In this document: positions 48,745 to 57,179 of the stretch, piece by piece
Numbering within the stretch: position 1 is the stretch's first letter
Layout: every line of letters starts with the position of its first letter
Origin: J095 sp964517605
Lineage (GTDB): Bacteria; Chloroflexota; Anaerolineae; 4572-78; J111
Assembly (NCBI GenBank): GCA_964517605.1
Contig: CAZFCE010000007.1
Span: 62,001 to 126,000, forward strand
Direction of reading: 5' to 3'
DNA length: 64,000 bases
Program-made: the position numbers and the translations under genes
The notes under the pieces: generated by a model
Seen by the model: the letters and a program-made list of their open reading frames with translations, nothing else
The model's database searches: none
What the model was told of the DNA's origin: nothing

Positions 48745-49269
48745 ATGAAATATTTGCTAGCAATTTTTGCCACAAGTTTTATTTTTATAACCATGCTGGG
48801 TGTGGCCGTTTTTAGCTTTTTGCCGTCGCACCCCGCTACGCCGCAACCCGCGCAACCGCCGGTAGAACAGGCCGCTTCGGCGGCGGTTGCGGCGGCATTG
48901 CCCGCCGCCCCGGATACGGCGCAACTTCAGGCCGCGCTGGCTCAACGCGAAGCCGTGTATCAGGGGCAGATTGCCCAGCTTCAGCAGGCGCTGCAAACGC
49001 GACAATCAACCTACCAAACCCAAATTCAAACCCTGCAAGGCCAGCTTGCCACCGTGCAAGAGCAAGCTAATCAGCTAAAAACTCAGGAACAAACGCTGCA
49101 AACGCAGGTGCAGCAGCTAGAATCCACCCGCGCCGGGCGCATTGCCCAGTACCAGGCTCAACTGGATAAAACGCAGCCGCAATACAAAGCCCGTTTTGAA
49201 GAAATCCAAACCCTGATTGCCGGTTTGCAAAGCAAACTGGCCGAAGCCAACGCTCAGCTTGGTCGTTAA
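48745..49269 (+). CDS. Membrane-anchored coiled-coil protein C
   Basis: Unrecognised 174-residue protein. TM or signal segment at about 4-27 (LLAIFATSFIFITMLGVAVF), a Pro/Ala linker (about 29-55), then a Gln/Leu/Thr heptad coil to the C-terminus (TQIQTLQGQLATVQEQANQ; TRAGRIAQYQAQL). The motif TRxGRIAQYQAQL also appears in protein A as TRTTRLANYQTEL, so the two are paralogs. It starts a second transcription unit behind putative response-regulator sites, with AAAGGA at its ribosome site. Confidence 0.75.
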   Translation: MKYLLAIFATSFIFITMLGVAVFSFLPSHPATPQPAQPPVEQAASAAVAAALPAAPDTAQLQAALAQREAVYQGQIAQLQQALQTRQSTYQTQIQTLQGQLATVQEQANQLKTQEQTLQTQVQQLESTRAGRIAQYQAQLDKTQPQYKARFEEIQTLIAGLQSKLAEANAQLGR

Positions 49270-49319
49270 AAAATTTTATTCACCAATCCGTTTTATTTTA
49301 GAAGGGAGATACTTTTACC

Positions 49320-49961
49320 ATGAAACGTAATCTGGTTTTGATGGCATCTGGCAGTGTAACCATGATTTTAGCGATTGTGATTTTGGTAGGCGTGTTGGCC
49401 GCGTTTGCCACCCCCACCGAGGCCAGCCAATCCACGCCCGCGCCGGTCACATCGTCGCCCGTGCCAACGGCAACCTCAGCAACGGATGATTTTGAGCGCG
49501 TAGCCAAAGAACGCGAAACTGAATTAAAGGATCAGGTGGAGCAGCTTCAGCGGGAAATCAGCGGCCTGGATGACACGGCGCAGTCCCAGATTACCCGCCT
49601 CCAGCACCAGCTAACCGAGTTGCAAACCGAAACCGACCACACTACGGCCAACCTGCAATCGCTCCAGGCCCATGCGGAGGCGTTGCAACAGGCTATGCAG
49701 GCCGATAACGCCGCCTATCAGCACGAAGTAGAGCGCATGGCCGCCACCGAAACCCAAATGCGCCAGCAAGCCGATGACCTCAACTCGCAATTGACGGCGG
49801 CTTACAACGAAATTGCCCAACGCCAGGCGGCGGCAGCGGCTCAGCAGGCCGTTTACAGCAGCGGCGGCGGCAGCAGTAGTGGTGGCGGTGGCGGCAGCAG
49901 CGAACACCACGAGCAAGAACGGGAACACCACGAGAGTGAACATGACGGCGGCGACGATTAG
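49320..49961 (+). CDS. Membrane-anchored coiled-coil protein D, Gly/Ser and His/Asp-rich tail
   Basis: Unrecognised 213-residue protein. N-terminal TM or signal segment (about 8-30), a Thr/Pro/Ser linker, then a coiled coil at about 60-175 (KDQVEQLQREISGLDD). The tail has a Gly/Ser linker followed by a His/Glu/Asp-rich end (EHHEQEREHHESEHDGGDD), which looks like a zinc, nickel or copper binding sequence. AAGGGAG lies about 9 bases before the ATG. Together with the histidine-rich FmdB tail nearby it hints at a metal-related stress system. Confidence 0.75.
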   Translation: MKRNLVLMASGSVTMILAIVILVGVLAAFATPTEASQSTPAPVTSSPVPTATSATDDFERVAKERETELKDQVEQLQREISGLDDTAQSQITRLQHQLTELQTETDHTTANLQSLQAHAEALQQAMQADNAAYQHEVERMAATETQMRQQADDLNSQLTAAYNEIAQRQAAAAAQQAVYSSGGGSSSGGGGGSSEHHEQEREHHESEHDGGDD

Positions 49962-49987
49962 TTTTCACGCGCCATAAAGGATGAAAG

Positions 49988-50036
49988 TTCGTAGTTCGTC
50001 ATTCGTCACTCGTAATTCGTAGCTCGTCACTCGTAG
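49988..50036 (+). repeat. Heptanucleotide repeat YTCGTMR, seven units
   Basis: TTCGTAG, TTCGTCA, TTCGTCA, CTCGTAA, TTCGTAG, CTCGTCA and CTCGTAG run in perfect 7-bp register between two genes of the coiled-coil cluster. It is the longest of three such arrays in the window. Confidence 0.85.
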
Positions 50037-50062
50037 TTTGTTATCTTCAGGAGAGAACTTTT

Positions 50063-50809
50063 ATGAAAAACCAAAAATACGCCGTTACCGGTTTGAACAA
50101 AGAAAATATATCGCTGGTGCTGGCGGCGTTGGGGCTAACCGGATTTGTGGCCGGGTGCGGCGCGCAAAATCCGCTGGTAGAACCGGCCAACGCTCAGGAA
50201 GCCGTTAATCCGCCCACCGCCACACCCAGCCCGGTGTTGCCCACCCTTACGCCAACTTTCACCGCTACGCCGCTGCCAACACCGTGGCCCACCGCCACGC
50301 CGGCCCCTACGGCTACCCCCTGGGCGCAGCCGGTTGCCTGGAAACCGGCGGCGCTAACGTTGCCGGTGTTGCAGCCGGTTCCGGTGGTGTCAACACCGGC
50401 GGTAGTGGCTGCCGGCCTTTTGCCGGTGAGCTACTCGCCGCCCAATGGCGTGGATGTGTTTGGCGGCACCACCCTGCGCTGGGAATACGGCAGCGCGCTG
50501 GCCGACGACGAGTGGTTTGACATCAGAATCAAACCGGCGGGCAGCCAGAATTCCGTGTTTGTTGATTGGACCAAATCAAAGGAGTACAACTTAAATACGT
50601 GGTCGGGGTGGCAGCCCGGCGTGTACACCTGGCAAATCGGCATTATTAAAGGCTACAAAGAAGGCGACGCCAAGCATTTTATTGAAGATACCGGGCATGC
50701 CAGCCAGCCGTTTGTCATTAAATGGCAAGGTAGCGGCGGTGGTGGGGGCGGTGGCGGCGCAGTCGCTGGCGGTGGTGGCGGCGGCGGTGGTCGCTCCGGG
50801 GGATCGTAA
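50063..50809 (+). CDS. Secreted lipoprotein-like protein with Gly-rich C-terminus
   Basis: Unrecognised 248-residue protein. A hydrophobic segment with VAGCGAQ at about 30-38 looks like a lipobox, though the N-terminus before it is longer than usual. A Pro-Thr-Ala linker (about 52-95) leads to a beta-rich domain (about 118-225: SYSPPNGVDVFGGTTLRWEY, DIRIKPAGS, WQPGVYTWQIG) resembling a fibronectin-type or Ig-like extracellular module. The C-terminus is a run of glycines ending GGGRSGGS, recalling the Gly/Ser segment of protein D. It closes the cluster and is followed by a strong terminator. Confidence 0.7.
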   Translation: MKNQKYAVTGLNKENISLVLAALGLTGFVAGCGAQNPLVEPANAQEAVNPPTATPSPVLPTLTPTFTATPLPTPWPTATPAPTATPWAQPVAWKPAALTLPVLQPVPVVSTPAVVAAGLLPVSYSPPNGVDVFGGTTLRWEYGSALADDEWFDIRIKPAGSQNSVFVDWTKSKEYNLNTWSGWQPGVYTWQIGIIKGYKEGDAKHFIEDTGHASQPFVIKWQGSGGGGGGGGAVAGGGGGGGGRSGGS

Positions 50810-50845
50810 TCAAAGCCCGCGCTCAATTTTAGCCAATCTCATTGT

Positions 50846-50880
50846 AATCCACCCTGTCCCGCCGGCAGGGTGGATTTTTT
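50846..50880 (+). terminator. Terminator closing the envelope-protein cluster
   Basis: AATCCACCCTG (50846-50856) pairs with CAGGGTGGATT (50866-50876), followed by a T-run to 50880. Confidence 0.92.
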
Positions 50881-51012
50881 GCATTCCAAAAGTCATCAAA
50901 ACCTTTACCTCTCCTTTATGGAAAAACCGCTCCGGCCTGGCTTATAATAACCAGTGGCGAACAAAGATTATCCACAGCCCGGCCCCGTTTTACTGACAAG
51001 GAGTATCATCCC

Positions 51013-53226
51013 ATGGAAACCGATTACCTGTTGTTTGGTGGCGCACTAATCCTGACGGCAAGCGTGTCAATGTTGATTGTTTACCTGCTCTACCGGCAGG
51101 GGATAGCGTTACGGCTAAACCTGGTGGTGATCAGCGGCACGGTGGCGGCGGCGCTGGGCGGGTTTATTTTGGGCAAAATGGGGTTTTCGGTAACAGGCGT
51201 AACGCTGGCGCTGGTGGTGGTGGGCGTGTTTGGGGTTGGGCTGGTTACGGCTTTACTCCGACAAATCATCTGCCCATTGCGCCACATCACCGAGGCCGCC
51301 GCCAACCTGGCTACCGGCGATTTGAGCCAGCCGCTGGCCGTTACCTCAAGCGACGAGGTTGGCCAGATGGCCGAGGCCTTGAACGGAACCATCACCTATT
51401 TGCAGAATATTGCCGACATTGCCCAAAAATTTGCCGCCGGAAACCTGGCCGCCGATGTGCCAATCCGGTCAGAACGGGATGTTTTGGGCGCGGCCCTGGC
51501 CAACATGGTCAACGCGCTGCGCCGGCAAATTGGCGAGGTTGTCACCAGCGCCGACACGGTTAACAAAATTTCCAGCGAGATAGCCAACTCCACCCGCGAT
51601 ACCAACCTGGCGGCCAACCAGATTACCACCAGCATTCATCAGGTAACAATTGGCACCGCGCAACAGGCCGATAGCGTGGCCAAAACCGTTTTGGCCACCG
51701 AACAGGTTTCGCACGCCATTACCGGCGTGGCGCAAGGGGCGCACAAACAGGCGGCGGCGGTAAACCAGGCCGCCACCGTTACCGACCAACTGGTTGCCAT
51801 GATTGCCCGCGTGTCGGATAACGCCCAGGCCGGGGCAGCCGGTTCGGCCAGGGCGGCGCAATCGGCCCGCACCGGCGCTGTGACCATTGAGGCCAGCGTG
51901 CAGGGCATGGAACGCATCAAAACCTCGGCCCAAAAGGTCAATGAAAAAGTAAGGCTGATGGGCCAGCATTCGGAGCAAATCGGCTCGATTATTGAAACCA
52001 TCGAGGACATCGCCTCGCAAACCAATTTGCTGGCGTTGAACGCCGCCATCGAAGCCGCCCGCGCCGGCGAACATGGCCGGGGCTTTGCGGTGGTGGCCAA
52101 CGAGGTGCGTCAACTGGCCGAAAAATCCGCTGTGGCCACCAAAAAAATCGCCGGGCTGATTAAAGGCATCCAGCAAACCGTGGCCGAAACCGTGACCGCC
52201 ATTGAGGCCGAATCCACCGAGGTTGAAGCCGGCGTAACGTTGAGCAACAATACCACTCAGGCGTTGAGCAGCATTTTAACGGCGGTAGAAACCATCAACC
52301 GGCAGGCCAACGACATCGCGGTAGCGGCGCAGGACATGAGCGCCTCGTCGCACCGGCTGGTGGAAATGATGGACACCGTGGCCGTGGTGGCTACCGAAAA
52401 CACCACCGTCACCGAGAAAATGGCCATGCACGCGGTAGAAGTAACCGACGCCATTGAAAACATTGCCCAGATTAGCGAGGAAAATACGGCCGCCATTGAG
52501 GAGGTGAACGCCACCTCCGAGCAGATGAGCCTGCGGGTAGAGGCCGTTAACCGGGCCATGCAATCGTTAAATGATGTAACGGTGACGCTGCAACAAAAGG
52601 TGTTAAAGCTGACCACCACCAAAATCTCCGGCAAGGTATCGCGCGGCACGGCACTGTTGGGCCGGCTTGAATTTGTAACCGACCGCTACGGCCCGGCGGC
52701 TTTGGCGCAGGTGTTGCGCCGGTTGCCCCCGGCTGACCAGCAAATTTTAAAAAGCCGGATTGATCCCGCCGGTGAATATCCGCCGGCGTTGCTGGGCGCT
52801 TTAACCGATGCCATTCGCCACGAACTGGCCGACGGCAGTAACGATATTCTGCGTGAAATGACGGCCTATCGCGCCAAGTTTGATGTGCTGCCGGGCGGCA
52901 CGCTGGTCCAGCACTTTAAACCCGGCGATCCCGGCTTTACCATCCGGCGGATGGATTTGTGCCTGCGCCACAACTGGGGCGAAGGCGTAATGGTGCGCAC
53001 CATTGAACTGGGCCAAAACCACGTGCGGCAGCAGGTTGATATGGGCAAAAAACAACCCCGCGAGCGTTGCACCTACAACCACGTGGGCTGGATGGAAGGC
53101 GTCATCATTGAAGCCGGCGGCGTGCCCCACATTAAAAAAACCCGGTGCATGTACAACGGCGATCCGTTCTGCGAATATGATATTTCCTGGGAGATGGCTG
53201 CCGAAAAGATTGCTGTTCGCCGCTAA
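51013..53226 (+). CDS. Methyl-accepting chemotaxis protein fused to a C-terminal V4R-like domain
   Basis: The 737-residue protein has three N-terminal membrane helices (about 5-27, 37-57, 62-85) without a large external domain. HAMP segments follow (about 88-180), then a full MCP signalling domain with the tip IEDIASQTNLLALNAAIEAA and RAGEHGRGFAVVANEVRQLAE. Uniquely, about 190 residues follow the coil. They include VTDRYGPAALAQVLRRLP and end with RCMYNGDPFCEYDISWE, which matches the V4R / heme-NO-binding-associated type of small-ligand domain with conserved cysteines. The receptor would thus sense a cytosolic ligand through its C-terminus. No che genes are nearby. Confidence 0.85.
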   Translation: METDYLLFGGALILTASVSMLIVYLLYRQGIALRLNLVVISGTVAAALGGFILGKMGFSVTGVTLALVVVGVFGVGLVTALLRQIICPLRHITEAAANLATGDLSQPLAVTSSDEVGQMAEALNGTITYLQNIADIAQKFAAGNLAADVPIRSERDVLGAALANMVNALRRQIGEVVTSADTVNKISSEIANSTRDTNLAANQITTSIHQVTIGTAQQADSVAKTVLATEQVSHAITGVAQGAHKQAAAVNQAATVTDQLVAMIARVSDNAQAGAAGSARAAQSARTGAVTIEASVQGMERIKTSAQKVNEKVRLMGQHSEQIGSIIETIEDIASQTNLLALNAAIEAARAGEHGRGFAVVANEVRQLAEKSAVATKKIAGLIKGIQQTVAETVTAIEAESTEVEAGVTLSNNTTQALSSILTAVETINRQANDIAVAAQDMSASSHRLVEMMDTVAVVATENTTVTEKMAMHAVEVTDAIENIAQISEENTAAIEEVNATSEQMSLRVEAVNRAMQSLNDVTVTLQQKVLKLTTTKISGKVSRGTALLGRLEFVTDRYGPAALAQVLRRLPPADQQILKSRIDPAGEYPPALLGALTDAIRHELADGSNDILREMTAYRAKFDVLPGGTLVQHFKPGDPGFTIRRMDLCLRHNWGEGVMVRTIELGQNHVRQQVDMGKKQPRERCTYNHVGWMEGVIIEAGGVPHIKKTRCMYNGDPFCEYDISWEMAAEKIAVRR

Positions 53227-53329
53227 AAAATCGAGAACGGGCCATTTATGAAAAATTCGTCATTTATAATTCATCCGGTTGTCACGGTGGCGGACTATCA
53301 TAAAAATAGTTCAACCGCAGGAGAGACAA

Positions 53330-54340
53330 ATGGCCCAAACAATGCCTCAACTAACCACCACCGTCCGCTGGCAGTGGAACCGCCACGCCTTTAGGGCGAT
53401 GAACACCAATGTTTACACCACGCTGTTCAGCCAAACCGATGCCGCCGTATTGCACGATGTGGAGCGGCTGTTTGCCAGCTTTGAGCGGCGGTTATCGCGT
53501 TTTTTGCCCGCCAGCGAGCTTTGCCAATTAAACAACTCGCCGCGCGAGGCGTTTAAGGCCAGCCCAACGCTGTTCAGCGCCCTGGAAGTGGCGCTGTGGG
53601 CCGCGCACGTTACCGGCGGCCTGTACGACCCCACCATGTTGAGCCAATTGGAGCGGGCCGGTTACAACCGCAGTTTTGAGCAGATTGACACGCCCCTGCC
53701 GCTTTCCGGGCAGGAAGCCGCACCGGCTCCGGTTGATAAATCGGTGTTGAAGCGGGCGCTCACCTTTCGCTCGGTGGAACTGAACCGGGCCACTCAGGAA
53801 GTTTACAAACCGGTGGGGCTAAAGCTGGATTTGGGCGGCATGGGCAAAGGCTGGACGGTTGACCGCGCGGCAGACCGTTTGCAGGGGTTGGGGCCGTTTT
53901 TGGTGAATGCCGGCGGCGATATTTTTGCCTACCAAACCCCGCCCGGCGAACGCGGCTGGCAGATTGACCTGGTGCATCCGTACAAACCGGATGAATCAAT
54001 GGCCCGGCTGTTTATCAATCACCGGGCGCTGGCCACCTCAACCATTGCCCGGCGGCGCTGGCAGCAGCACGGGCGCATAATGCACCATCTGCTTGATCCT
54101 CGCACCGGCGAACCGGCCCAAACCGATGCCGTATCGGTGACGGTGGTGGCCGACCGCACCGTGCTGGCCGAGGTGTACGCCAAAGTGGCGCTCATTTTAG
54201 GCGTTGAGCGCGGGCTGGACTATTTGAATCAAATTGATGGCATAGAGGGGCTGATTTACACGGCCAACTCAAAAATTGTTACCACCACCGGCCTGGAGGA
54301 CTATCTGGCCCGGCTTGACCCCAACGGCTACGCCGATTAA
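53330..54340 (+). CDS. apbE: FAD:protein FMN transferase (ApbE family)
   Basis: ApbE attaches FMN covalently to Thr or Ser of flavoprotein subunits (Nqr, Rnf and extracellular electron-transfer proteins). The ATG at 53330 with GCAGGAGAG upstream gives 336 residues. Family marks are AMNTNVYTTLF at the start, the LDLGGMGKGWTVDRAADRL block, FLVNAGGDIFAYQ, and the Mg-binding QTDAVSVTVVADRT. There is no lipobox or signal peptide, so it may act in the cytosol. No substrate with an FMN-binding domain is adjacent; the iron-sulfur membrane protein at 57180 is the nearest electron-transfer gene. Confidence 0.92.
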   Translation: MAQTMPQLTTTVRWQWNRHAFRAMNTNVYTTLFSQTDAAVLHDVERLFASFERRLSRFLPASELCQLNNSPREAFKASPTLFSALEVALWAAHVTGGLYDPTMLSQLERAGYNRSFEQIDTPLPLSGQEAAPAPVDKSVLKRALTFRSVELNRATQEVYKPVGLKLDLGGMGKGWTVDRAADRLQGLGPFLVNAGGDIFAYQTPPGERGWQIDLVHPYKPDESMARLFINHRALATSTIARRRWQQHGRIMHHLLDPRTGEPAQTDAVSVTVVADRTVLAEVYAKVALILGVERGLDYLNQIDGIEGLIYTANSKIVTTTGLEDYLARLDPNGYAD

Positions 54341-54370
54341 CCTCAACCCCCCCAGTTAACCACAACCGCC

Positions 54371-54403
54371 ACAAGCCGCACACAGTGCGGCTTGTTATTT
54401 TTT
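54371..54403 (+). terminator. Terminator of apbE
   Basis: ACAAGCCGCAC (54371-54381), loop ACA and GTGCGGCTTGT (54385-54395), then TATTTTTT. Confidence 0.92.
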
Positions 54404-54468
54404 ACATAGGCCGTTTTGTAACTTTTTGCCGCAACCCGCATCTAATCTTGTAGAAAGTACATCGCTTG

Positions 54469-54669
54469 ATGGAAAACAAAGAAACCCATTCCAACCCAGA
54501 GGATGCAACTCCGGGCCGGGGCGCGCCGGTTACGCCAACGCCGTCCGTGCCCAACCGCTGGACCACCGGCAATTGCCCCAATTGCGGCTTTGCCCAAGCG
54601 GCGGTTGACCCCGCCGGAATTTTGTGGTGTCTGGCTTGCGGCTACTCCAAAAAAGGCGTTTTTACCTGA
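54469..54669 (+). CDS. Small zinc-ribbon protein
   Basis: A 66-residue protein with a disordered acidic and Pro-rich first half. A zinc ribbon fills the second half: GNCPNCGFAQ and LWCLACGYSKKG give CX2C...CX2C. No larger domain is attached. It lies 55 bases before the glutaredoxin-like gene and is probably co-transcribed with it. Function unknown; stand-alone ribbons of this size often assist redox or transcription complexes. Confidence 0.7.
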   Translation: MENKETHSNPEDATPGRGAPVTPTPSVPNRWTTGNCPNCGFAQAAVDPAGILWCLACGYSKKGVFT

Positions 54670-54724
54670 TAACGCCCGCGCCGGGGCGTGTCCTCGCTTA
54701 ACCCAAATTTATGGAGGTATTACC

Positions 54725-55381
54725 GTGGCCTTGTTAAAGGAAAAAGATCGTCAACATTTGTTAAAGGAATTTGCGGCGCTTAACCAGCCGGTTAAACTTT
54801 TGCTCTTTACGCAAGAGATGGAGTGCCAGTATTGCAGCGATACGCGCATGATTGCCGAAGAAGTGGCCGGTTTGTCCGACCAGATTTCGCTGGAAGTGTA
54901 CGATTTTGTGGCCGACCAGGCGGTAGCCCGGCAACACCAGATTGATAAAATTCCGGCGCTGGTGGTGATGCGCGGGGGTGAAACGCCCAAAGATTACGGC
55001 ATTCGTTATTACGGCATCCCGGCGGGCTACGAGTTTAGCACCCTCATTGGCGATATTATGATGGTTTCGCGGGGCGATTCCGGGCTGGCGGCTGAAACAA
55101 AGGCTTATCTGGCGGCGTTAACCCAACCGTTGCACTTGCAGGTGTTTGTAACGCCCACCTGCCCCTACTGCCCGCCGGCGGTTCATTTGGCGCACCAACT
55201 GGCCATGGAAAGTGATCTGGTCAGGGCGGATATGGTGGAAGCGATTGAGTTTCCGCATTTGTCGCACAAATACCAGGTGCAGGGCGTTCCACGCACCGTG
55301 ATTAACGAAAGCACCTATCTGGAAGGCGCGGCCCCGGAAACGATGTTGCTCTCAAAAATTAAAACAGCGGTGGCGGCGTAA
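54725..55381 (+). CDS. Glutaredoxin-like protein disulfide oxidoreductase (PDO family)
   Basis: I place the start at the GTG at 54725, behind GGAGG with a 7-base gap; the longer frame upstream is only an overlap with the zinc-ribbon gene. The 218-residue protein has two thioredoxin folds. The N-terminal unit has CQYC (FTQEMECQYCSDTRMIAEE). The C-terminal unit has CPYC (FVTPTCPYCPPAVHLAHQLA), with cis-Pro segments KIPALVVMRGG and GVPRTVINES. This double-fold architecture is the PDO type found in archaea and thermophilic bacteria, which handles cytosolic disulfides and can be reduced by thioredoxin reductase. It converges on the anti-sigma gene. Confidence 0.9.
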   Translation: MALLKEKDRQHLLKEFAALNQPVKLLLFTQEMECQYCSDTRMIAEEVAGLSDQISLEVYDFVADQAVARQHQIDKIPALVVMRGGETPKDYGIRYYGIPAGYEFSTLIGDIMMVSRGDSGLAAETKAYLAALTQPLHLQVFVTPTCPYCPPAVHLAHQLAMESDLVRADMVEAIEFPHLSHKYQVQGVPRTVINESTYLEGAAPETMLLSKIKTAVAA

Positions 55382-55404
55382 CCGGCAAAACGGCTACGGG
55401 CTGG

Positions 55405-55659
55405 TCAGGCGATTTCGCCTGGCCAGCAACCGGCCTGTTCCAGCGCCTGCCACAACCGTTCCTTTACCGCCGGCGGCAACTCGGCGGGGCCGGAGTGGCG
55501 GTACAGGTTTACCGTTTTGCGGGTAGTGTCTACCACTATCCGGCAATCCGGGCAGCCGGTCAGGTGGCGTTCCAACTCGGCGCAAAGTGGGGCGGCCAGT
55601 TTGCCATCAATATAATCAGAAAGCTGATTAAAAAATTCCACACAACCGGGTTCATGCAT
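55405..55659 (-). CDS. Zinc-binding anti-sigma factor (ZAS, zf-HC2)
   Basis: The 84-residue product starts at 55659 (MHEPGC) and overlaps the sigma gene by 8 bases. RHLTGCPDCR gives the HX3CX2C signature of zinc-associated anti-sigma factors. No membrane segment is present, so it is a soluble ZAS like RsrA or ChrR-type regulators that release their sigma on thiol oxidation or zinc loss. A Cys near the start (residue 6) and another near the end (GCWPGE) may add redox sensing. A 13-bp hairpin (55400-55427) covers the last codons. Confidence 0.88.
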   Translation of the reverse strand: MHEPGCVEFFNQLSDYIDGKLAAPLCAELERHLTGCPDCRIVVDTTRKTVNLYRHSGPAELPPAVKERLWQALEQAGCWPGEIA

Positions 55660-56278
55660 GGTGAGCCTCGTGGGTAGACTGAGTGGCAAAATAGCCCGAT
55701 AATAACTCGCGCAGTTTGAGCCGGGCGCGATGCAGCCGCACTTTTACCGCGCCTTCGGATAGCCCCAGCACCTCGGCGGTTTCTTGCGCGGATAAGCCTT
55801 CCAGATCACGCCAGATAAAAACAATCCGCAGCGATGGCGGCAGTTGGGTGATGGCTTCGGCCATTACGGCGCGGGTTTCGGCGGTGAGCAACTCATCTTC
55901 CGGCGCGTGCGACCAATCCACAAAATATTTGGGGGTAAAATCGCTGTTGGTTTCGGCCTCGTCGTCGTCATCCACCGAAACGGTTTCCGGCTGAGTGGCA
56001 TCGCGCCGCCGCCGGCTGAGGCAGGCGTTAGAGGCAATCCGGTACAGCCAGGTGGCCAATTGAGAGCGCCCTTCAAAGTGGGGCAAGGCTTTGAGGGCGT
56101 TGAGAAACGTTTCCTGCAACGTTTCTTCGGCATCTTCTACGTTGCCGCACATGCGCAGGGCCACATTGTAAACCCGGGCCTGGTGGGTGGTTACTATTTC
56201 GGCCAGAGCCGCCCGGTCGCCGTGCTGGGCGCGTTCAAGCAGGGTTAAATCGCCAGACAAATGGTTACTCCATGCCAT
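55652..56278 (-). CDS. ECF RNA polymerase sigma factor
   Basis: A sigma-70 family factor of the ECF group, 208 residues. Region 2 (about 18-85) has VYNVALRMCGNVEDAEETLQ and FEGRSQLATWLYRIASNAC. An acidic linker (VDDDDEAETNSD) lies at about 105-120. Region 4 (about 140-195) has LPPSLRIVFIWRDLEGLSAQ and ETAEVLGLSEGAVKVRLHRA. It is translationally coupled to its zinc anti-sigma. Its neighbours, glutaredoxin-like PDO, DUF302 and iron-sulfur protein, suggest a thiol- or metal-stress regulon. The plus-strand face toward 56279-56411 holds no gene. Confidence 0.95.
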   Translation of the reverse strand: MAWSNHLSGDLTLLERAQHGDRAALAEIVTTHQARVYNVALRMCGNVEDAEETLQETFLNALKALPHFEGRSQLATWLYRIASNACLSRRRRDATQPETVSVDDDDEAETNSDFTPKYFVDWSHAPEDELLTAETRAVMAEAITQLPPSLRIVFIWRDLEGLSAQETAEVLGLSEGAVKVRLHRARLKLRELLSGYFATQSTHEAHHA

Positions 56279-56411
56279 AAAAGTTGGGGCAGATCAGTCT
56301 CAATTATAACCCCGGCGGGCGCAGAGGCAAGGCCGGGGGAGATAGATCTGCCCCAGGAGTTAACCTTTTGGGGAATGGTTGGGCGCACGGCCCCATTTAA
56401 TGGCGGAGGCC

Positions 56412-56615
56412 TCAGGTTCCGCCGGGCGCACAGGCTGCCGCGCCGGCAGAAACCGAACGCCCTTCTTTGCCGGTGGAGGCAAAAACGGACAGTTTTTTCT
56501 GAATGCGCGGTTGGCCGCAGGTTGGGCAGGTTACTGCGGTAACGGCGGCGGCGCTGCGCACCAGTTTTTCAAACGATTGGCCGCACTCCAGGCAATCAAA
56601 TTCGTATAACGGCAT
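56412..56615 (-). CDS. FmdB-family zinc-ribbon protein
   Basis: The ATG at 56615 (AGGAGG upstream) gives 67 residues. MPLYEFDCLECGQSFEKLVR and VTCPTCGQPRIQKKLS form the CX2C...CX2C ribbon. A short Ala/Gly tail contains one more Cys (AAACAPGGT). It starts 5 bases after the DUF302 stop, forming a two-gene unit. It is a paralog of the protein at 44821 but lacks the histidine tail. Confidence 0.85.
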   Translation of the reverse strand: MPLYEFDCLECGQSFEKLVRSAAAVTAVTCPTCGQPRIQKKLSVFASTGKEGRSVSAGAAACAPGGT

Positions 56616-56619
56616 CGGT

Positions 56620-57030
56620 TTAGGCCTCCTGCAACGCGGCGGCCACGCGCTCAAGCCGGGCGCGGGCTTCGGTGGCGATGGGTTCCAGCGCCGGGTTGCC
56701 CAGAATGCTCATCATCCCCAGCGGGTCTATCAGCGATATTTCAACGCCGCCGGCTGCGGCCTCGGCCACGGTGATATTGCAGGGCAAAAACAGGCCAATT
56801 TCGGGGGCCAGGGTGAGGGCGCGGTGAGCCAACGGCGGGTTGCACGCGCCCAAAATTTTATAAGGATGAAAATCTACCCCCAATTTTTGTTTGAGCGTGG
56901 CTTGCACGTCAATCTCGGTGAGCACGCCAAACCCTTCGGCTTTGAGCGCGCCGGTTACGCGGGCCAGCGCCGCCTCGTATGTGGTATCAAGATGAACCGT
57001 TATACCCAGTTGAGTTGTGGTTGGATTCAT
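56620..57030 (-). CDS. DUF302-domain protein
   Basis: The 136-residue protein is a single DUF302 domain: TTYEAALARVTGALKAEGFG, LTEIDVQATLKQKLGVDFHP, YKILGACNPPLAHRAL and LFLPCNITVAE. DUF302 proteins are small soluble alpha/beta proteins found near thioredoxin, sulfur and metal genes. The conserved Cys in LGACNP and in LPCN may matter, but the function is not established. It is divergent to the NapH-like gene across about 150 bases. Confidence 0.9.
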   Translation of the reverse strand: MNPTTTQLGITVHLDTTYEAALARVTGALKAEGFGVLTEIDVQATLKQKLGVDFHPYKILGACNPPLAHRALTLAPEIGLFLPCNITVAEAAAGGVEISLIDPLGMMSILGNPALEPIATEARARLERVAAALQEA

Positions 57031-57179
57031 AAAAACCTCCAGAAAAATTAAGTTTCATTCAGTTAGATGCGCTGGCGGGGCAAAGGTTACATCAGCGGCT
57101 TAACCAATTTTCTCCATAACTTCTACACAATTTAATGCTATCCTCGCTTAAAAGCATAAATTTTTTAGCGAGGTAACTT

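Noticed and set aside
54503..54724. N-terminal extension of the glutaredoxin-like protein
   Set aside because: The extra residues overlap the zinc-ribbon gene and look random; the GTG at 54725 has a proper ribosome site and yields the family start.
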